Source of the DNA: CAYGWP01 sp964353455
Lineage (GTDB): Bacteria > Planctomycetota > Phycisphaerae > FEN-1346
DNA length: 9,295 bases
NCBI GenBank assembly: GCA_964353455.1
Contig: CAYGWP010000037.1
Location: forward strand, 1 to 9,295
Direction of reading: 5' to 3'
The position numbers and the translations under genes were made by a program. The notes under the pieces were generated by a model. The model made no database searches, was not told the origin of the DNA, and worked only from the letters and a program-made list of their open reading frames with translations. Position 1 is the stretch's first letter. The number at the start of each line of letters is the position of its first letter. Below, piece by piece: positions 5,615 to 9,295 of the stretch.

Positions 5615-5762
5615 CCCGAAAAACGCCGATGTATGAGCAATAGGTCTGCGCAGGACCATGCTTCGCGAGGGGTGCGCCCGTGCGTGGCCACGGCGTGCAA
5701 GGCCGAGGATTGACAGGGTCTCGGGGGGCTGCCGCATCGCAGACGTTCCGTATGGAGAAGTC

Positions 5763-6881
5763 ATGGCCGAGTCGGCCCAGCGCCGCCAGGACATCGACAT
5801 CGCCCGCGCCTTCGCCATGATGGCCGTCGTCCTCTTCCACATCATCCAGTACTTCAACCGGTACGAGGTCGGCTCCTTCGATCCGCGTATGGAGGCCATT
5901 GTCACGAAGATGCTCCACTACCTGCCGATTCCGGTCTTCCTGGGCGTGGCCGGGTTCGTTCTTGCGATGGGCCGGACGGAAATCCACACCCTGCGCGATT
6001 ACGGCCGCTTTGAGGGCAAGAAGTTCTGCCGACTTATCCTCCCGTTTTTTGCGCTCGCGGTGATACACATGCTCGTCAAGATCGCAGCGCCGGGCCAGAG
6101 CCGCGCGGTCATTCTCGATGAGGCCGTGAAAACCTTTATCGCCCCCGGCGGCGGACTGGCCGGGCACCTCTGGTTCCTCTACATCCTGATGATCATTTTT
6201 CTCGCATGGCCGGTCATCGGACGCCTGGCGACCGGTTGGACTGCCCCGCTCCTGATCGCCGCGCTCTTCGTCCTGGCCATCCTGCCGATTCCGTGGCCGA
6301 AGTATCACGCGAACGAGTTGCTGGCCCTCGACCGCCTGGCGTGGTACGCCCCGATGTTCGTCCTGGGATTCTGGTACGGCCGCCGCGCGGGCCGACAGGT
6401 GCGTCGCCATCCCGCGGGCATGGTCCTGGCCTTCTGCGTGTTGGCCGCGGCCATCGCCGCCGAGATGCTCCTGGAATGGCCGCAGGGCTTCGAGTGGGAA
6501 ACCCTGCGCCGCGCGGTTCGCATGGCCGGGTACCTTGCGGCCGGTCTCTGGCTCTTCTGGCTCAGCGGCATGGTCGATGCACGGACTGGTCCGGTCCGCA
6601 AGGGGCTGGCCCTGGCCGGGTTTCATTCGTATGACATCTACCTGCTGCACGTTGCCCTGGTCGGCCACCCGCTGGTGTTTGCCATCAGCCGGCTGAACCC
6701 GGGGCCGGTGGCGACGTACGCCCTGCTTGCAGCGGCGTTCCTCGTAACGTATATTGCCCCGATCGTGATGGGCAAGATCATCCGCTTGGTTCCACCGGTG
6801 GCCTTCGTAGTGCTTGGCGTGCCGAAGCCTCGCCGCGCGGCCATGTTGGCTGCGGGCAGCGGTGGTTCGCAAGGGGGTTAG
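5763..6881 (+). CDS. Acyltransferase-3 family membrane O-acyltransferase
   Basis: A 372-residue integral membrane protein of the acyltransferase-3 (OafA-like) family, which transfers acetyl or other acyl groups to sugars of surface glycans. The N-terminal signature is clear: DIDIARAFAMMAVVLFH with Arg15 and the proposed catalytic His26. Hydrophobic segments follow, including HYLPIPVFLGVAGFVL, LPFFALAVIHMLV, HLWFLYILMIIFLAW, PLLIAALFVLAILPI, APMFVLGFWYG and two or three in the C-terminal third. GFHSYDIYLLH (286-296) matches the usual late motif. There is no extra periplasmic SGNH domain. The start at 5763 is preceded by GGAGAAG; an earlier in-frame ATG at 5658 would add an uncharacteristic Arg-rich extension. 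A methyltransferase gene follows after 7 bp, implying one transcript. Confidence 0.93.
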   Translation: MAESAQRRQDIDIARAFAMMAVVLFHIIQYFNRYEVGSFDPRMEAIVTKMLHYLPIPVFLGVAGFVLAMGRTEIHTLRDYGRFEGKKFCRLILPFFALAVIHMLVKIAAPGQSRAVILDEAVKTFIAPGGGLAGHLWFLYILMIIFLAWPVIGRLATGWTAPLLIAALFVLAILPIPWPKYHANELLALDRLAWYAPMFVLGFWYGRRAGRQVRRHPAGMVLAFCVLAAAIAAEMLLEWPQGFEWETLRRAVRMAGYLAAGLWLFWLSGMVDARTGPVRKGLALAGFHSYDIYLLHVALVGHPLVFAISRLNPGPVATYALLAAAFLVTYIAPIVMGKIIRLVPPVAFVVLGVPKPRRAAMLAAGSGGSQGG

Positions 6882-6888
6882 GGCTCGC

Positions 6889-7821
6889 ATGAGCCAGAAC
6901 GCGAACAACGACGCCGGCGACTTCCAGCGGACCTCCTGCGAGGCCTGCGACGGCTCACGTCTCGACCCCTTTATGCAACTGGTCGATGTCACCGAGTACC
7001 ACTACGAGATGGTCCACTGCCGCGACTGCGGCCTCGTGCAGATCGGCTGGGTCCTGGAAAGCGGCGAGCACGAAGCCATCGCTTACGAGGGCCTGTGGTG
7101 GAAACCGGGCATGAAGCCCCTGCATCCGCGCATCAGTCCACACCCGATCTACGTCCGGGTCGTGCGCCGCCTGCGGGGGCACGGCGTTCGCGGCGGACGG
7201 CTTCTCGACGTCGGCTGCGCGTCCGGCGGACTCATCTGGCTGGCCAAAGAGCACGGCTTCCAGGTCTGCGGCGTGGATGTGGCTGCGGCTGCGGTGGAAT
7301 ACGTGCGGCGCGAACTCGGCCTCCCGGCATTCCTCAGCATTGATGAGGCCGCCAGGGACCAGGGGCCCTTCGACTGCATCACCTGCGTCGAAACTCTGTA
7401 CTACATGCGCAGCCCACTGGCGGAACTTCGTCGGATGCACGATGCCCTGAAGCCCGGCGGCCTCTTGCTCGTCAAGGCGATTGCTAACAGGACGTGGGTC
7501 TTCCGCCTCGCGCGATGGTGGGTCAGGCGGAGCGGCCAGGAACTCGTCGTACGCCACGGCGACGCACTTCACCCCCACACAGGCTGCGGATTCTATGTCT
7601 TCAGCACGCTCAACGTGCGCCGCCTGATTGAGCGGGCCGGGTTCCGCATCGTCGGCGTACACAACACCCTGCCGGGGTTCACATTGACCTGGCGCTGGCC
7701 AGGACCGCTCACGTTTCTGGTCCGCACGGTCATGCGGAGCGTCTCCGCCGGCATCGCCGCCCTGACCTTCGGCCGGCGAAAGACCGGCTCCTGCATCAGC
7801 GTCGTCGCCATACGCGACTAA
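6889..7821 (+). CDS. SAM-dependent methyltransferase with N-terminal Cys4 site
   Basis: A 310-residue class I methyltransferase, probably acting on a sugar or lipid-linked glycan intermediate. The N-terminus has CEAC (17-20) and CRDC (44-47), two CxxC pairs that likely hold a zinc ion, as in a subset of sugar and small-molecule methyltransferases. The SAM-binding motif I is LLDVGCASGG (105-114). VCGVDV (126-131) supplies the acidic residue after strand 2, and FDCITCVETLYYM and LKPGGLLLVKA are later core motifs. The C-terminal part (HTGCGFYVFSTLNVRRLIERAG) is typical of this fold. The start at 6889 follows the acyltransferase stop by 7 bp, with a purine-rich AAGGGGG region as ribosome binding site. 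It could be a C-, N- or O-methyltransferase; the sequence does not decide. Confidence 0.9.
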   Translation: MSQNANNDAGDFQRTSCEACDGSRLDPFMQLVDVTEYHYEMVHCRDCGLVQIGWVLESGEHEAIAYEGLWWKPGMKPLHPRISPHPIYVRVVRRLRGHGVRGGRLLDVGCASGGLIWLAKEHGFQVCGVDVAAAAVEYVRRELGLPAFLSIDEAARDQGPFDCITCVETLYYMRSPLAELRRMHDALKPGGLLLVKAIANRTWVFRLARWWVRRSGQELVVRHGDALHPHTGCGFYVFSTLNVRRLIERAGFRIVGVHNTLPGFTLTWRWPGPLTFLVRTVMRSVSAGIAALTFGRRKTGSCISVVAIRD

Positions 7822-7827
7822 TGGTGA

Positions 7828-7878
7828 AGCCGCGGCCCTAAGAGCCTGCCCTGAGCGCAGCCGAAGGGTCGCGGGTAG
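7828..7878 (-). repeat. Dispersed 51-bp structured repeat, copy 2
   Basis: Inverted copy of 2885-2935: exact over 7839-7878 and similar over the last 11 bp. The outer arms can still pair apart from one changed base. It fills most of the 77-bp gap between the methyltransferase and the second glycosyltransferase, and ends 5 bp before the latter's ribosome binding region, so it would be in the leader of that gene if they are co-transcribed. Confidence 0.85.
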
Positions 7879-7898
7879 TCAGAAGAGGCGAGAAACCA

Positions 7899-9110
7899 TT
7901 GCGCATCGTCCTCGTATATCAGCATTTTATGGTCAGCGGCTCGGGCTCGACGAAGCCCTACGACCTCGCCAAGCACCTCGTCTCGGCAGGGCACCAGGTC
8001 ACGGTGGTCTGCGGGCGGTCGTTCCTCGCGCAGGGCGTTGAAGTGCCAGGCGGCCTCATCAGCCGCCTCAAGATCTCCGGCATCCACATCCTCTGCCTGG
8101 GCGTCGATTACCAGCAGAAAATGGGTTTCGCTCGCCGCATCTACGCCTTCCTGGCCTTCACGTTCCTTTCGATGCTTGCCGTGGCCTTCATGCCGCGGTT
8201 CGACGTCCTGGTCGCCAGCAGCACGCCGCTGACGATCGGCCTTGTGGGCCTCGTGTCGCGGTACCTCAGGCGCCGCCCGTGGGTCTTTGAAATCCGCGAC
8301 CTCTGGCCCGAATGCCCATACCGGAGCGGATACCTTAGGAGCAGGGCGCTCTTCCGCATCGCCACCTTCTTCGAGGAATGGTTCTACCGAAGCGCCGCCG
8401 CCACCAGCGCCATCAGCAAACTCATGGTTGACCGCCTCATCGAGCGCGGGTTCCCGCCCGAGAAACTCCACTTTATCCCCACAGGCATGGACGTTCGGGC
8501 GTTTGACGTCCCCCCCGACGCCGATTTCCGCCGCTCAAACGCGCTCGATGGCAAGTGGGTGGCCGTCTATGTCGGCGCCCACGGCCGCGCAAACGGCCTC
8601 GATTACATCCTGGAGGCCGCCACCCACCTGCGCCAAGAAGAGGACGTGCGCATCGTCCTCATCGGCGGCGGCACCGAGAAAGATCGCCTCCTGGCCGAGG
8701 CCGACCGCCGCGGTCTCCTCGGCCGACCCCTCGTTTTCCTCCCACCGGTCCCGCAGGAATGCATCCCCCCAATACTCCTGGCCTGCGACGCCATGCTCAT
8801 GCTCAACGTTGACCGGCCAGGCATGAAAATCCTCATGCCCAACAAGTTCTTCGATTACCTGGCCGCCGGACGCCCCCTCATCGTCAATATCAGGGCCGAG
8901 GTGACCGATTGGATCCTCTCGGCCCATTGCGGCCTGCTGGCCGACCCGGGGCATCCGGAGGATTTCGCCCGCGCCGTGCGGGACCTCAGGTCCAACCCGG
9001 ACCTGGCGCGCGAGATGGGCCGCCGCGCCCGCCGCCTCGCCCAGAAATCTTTCGACCGCGCCGAACTCAATCGCCAGTGGGAATCGCTCCTCGCCCAGGT
9101 GGCCGGGTAA
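7899..9110 (+). CDS. WbuB-like GT4 glycosyltransferase
   Basis: A 403-residue GT-B glycosyltransferase that resembles WbuB-type enzymes, known from O-antigen clusters where WbuB transfers an amino sugar (N-acetyl-L-fucosamine). Visible features: MRIVLVYQHF and a Ser/Gly-rich loop with STKPYDLAKHLVSAGHQVTV (17-36), a hydrophobic stretch at about 90-98, FEIRDLWPE (130-138), GFPPEKLHFIPTGMD, VYVGAHGRANGLD (224-236) opening the donor domain, and PNKFFDYLAAGRPLIV (314-329). The last is the family donor-site motif, with Asp319 where Glu is usual. Length is normal. It starts with TTG, with AGAGG 10 nt upstream. It lies 77 bp after the methyltransferase, the gap being mostly a repeat. The specific sugar is not predictable. 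Confidence 0.93.
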   Translation: MRIVLVYQHFMVSGSGSTKPYDLAKHLVSAGHQVTVVCGRSFLAQGVEVPGGLISRLKISGIHILCLGVDYQQKMGFARRIYAFLAFTFLSMLAVAFMPRFDVLVASSTPLTIGLVGLVSRYLRRRPWVFEIRDLWPECPYRSGYLRSRALFRIATFFEEWFYRSAAATSAISKLMVDRLIERGFPPEKLHFIPTGMDVRAFDVPPDADFRRSNALDGKWVAVYVGAHGRANGLDYILEAATHLRQEEDVRIVLIGGGTEKDRLLAEADRRGLLGRPLVFLPPVPQECIPPILLACDAMLMLNVDRPGMKILMPNKFFDYLAAGRPLIVNIRAEVTDWILSAHCGLLADPGHPEDFARAVRDLRSNPDLAREMGRRARRLAQKSFDRAELNRQWESLLAQVAG

Positions 9111-9143
9111 CATCGCCGATGCCGTCTTGCCTCTACGTTTAGC

Positions 9144-9163
9144 CGTCGCCGCAAACGGCGACG
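9144..9163 (+). terminator. Possible rho-independent terminator
   Basis: A perfect 8-bp GC-rich stem (CGTCGCCG/CGGCGACG) with a CAAA loop lies 33 bp after the second glycosyltransferase stop and is followed by TTCTTC. The T-run is broken, so termination may be partial; on the minus strand the downstream run is poorer. Confidence 0.5.
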
Positions 9164-9230
9164 TTCTTCAATGCCGCTCCCGGTTGCCGGATGCCAAATC
9201 CCGATTCCCGCCGTTGCCGTTGTGCCGTTC

Positions 9231-9268
9231 ACTCCGCACTCCGCATTCCGCACTCCGCATTCCGCACT
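9231..9268. repeat. 7-bp tandem repeat, five units
   Basis: Five consecutive units of ACTCCGC or ATTCCGC, in the order ACT, ACT, ATT, ACT, ATT, with a partial sixth. The surrounding 9164-9295 shows no reading frame, RNA gene or other element I can support. It looks like a low-complexity intergenic spacer. Confidence 0.85.
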
Positions 9269-9295
9269 TGATGTTCCCCGATTTGCATTGACCCC

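Noticed and set aside
5710..5715. TTGACA as a -35 box for the acyltransferase operon
   Set aside because: No acceptable -10 box lies 16-18 bp downstream; the region there is GC-rich.
5550..6992. Open minus-strand frame extending the deacetylase-like gene to more than 1100 residues
   Set aside because: It is antisense to the clear acyltransferase gene, its translation is rich in Arg, Asp and Gln without any motif, and the real start has a promoter and ribosome binding site at 5549.
7818..8471. Minus-strand open frame opposite the second glycosyltransferase
   Set aside because: The plus-strand protein is a complete family member; this frame is an antisense shadow.
9231..9268. Possible CRISPR-like array
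   Set aside because: Units are 7 bp with no spacers, so this is a simple tandem repeat.

Overview
The window is GC-rich bacterial DNA from an exopolysaccharide or O-antigen type glycan locus. The high G+C, TTG starts, many short dispersed structured repeats, divergent lipoproteins and a membrane-anchored deacetylase-like protein would fit an environmental bacterium such as a member of the Planctomycetota. That placement is an impression only, because no rRNA or other marker gene is present.

Layout. Positions 27-125 hold a cluster of strong hairpins directly upstream of a GT4 glycosyltransferase (167-1261, +). A minus-strand block follows: a small MORN-like lipoprotein (1267-1623), a short helix-turn-helix reading frame that may be a remnant (1703-1885), and a lipoprotein with a metzincin-like but altered zinc site (1974-2813). 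Next, still on the minus strand, come a duplicated tail fragment (2938-3025), a hicB-hicA toxin-antitoxin pair (3113-3545) with a good sigma-70-type promoter, and a 622-residue membrane protein with a polysaccharide-deacetylase-like domain (3681-5549) that has its own promoter. Divergent from it on the plus strand run an acyltransferase-3 membrane protein (5763-6881), a SAM-dependent methyltransferase with an N-terminal Cys4 site (6889-7821) and a WbuB-like GT4 glycosyltransferase (7899-9110). A hairpin and a 7-bp tandem repeat close the window.

How it works together. The two glycosyltransferases, the O-acyltransferase and the methyltransferase are what is expected for assembling and decorating a surface glycan. 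The deacetylase-like membrane protein, transcribed divergently, could trim or remodel the same polymer. The lipoproteins are envelope proteins of unknown role. No polymerase, flippase or initiating transferase is visible, so the cluster probably extends beyond the window.

Most notable. The hicBA module lies between two perfect 75-bp direct repeats, which are the 3' coding end of the deacetylase-like gene and a detached copy of it. Loop-out between them would remove hicBA and still leave the large gene with a complete C-terminus. Separately, a 51-bp hairpin-forming repeat occurs in inverted orientation about 4.9 kb apart around this block, and its core also sits in frame inside the deacetylase-like gene.
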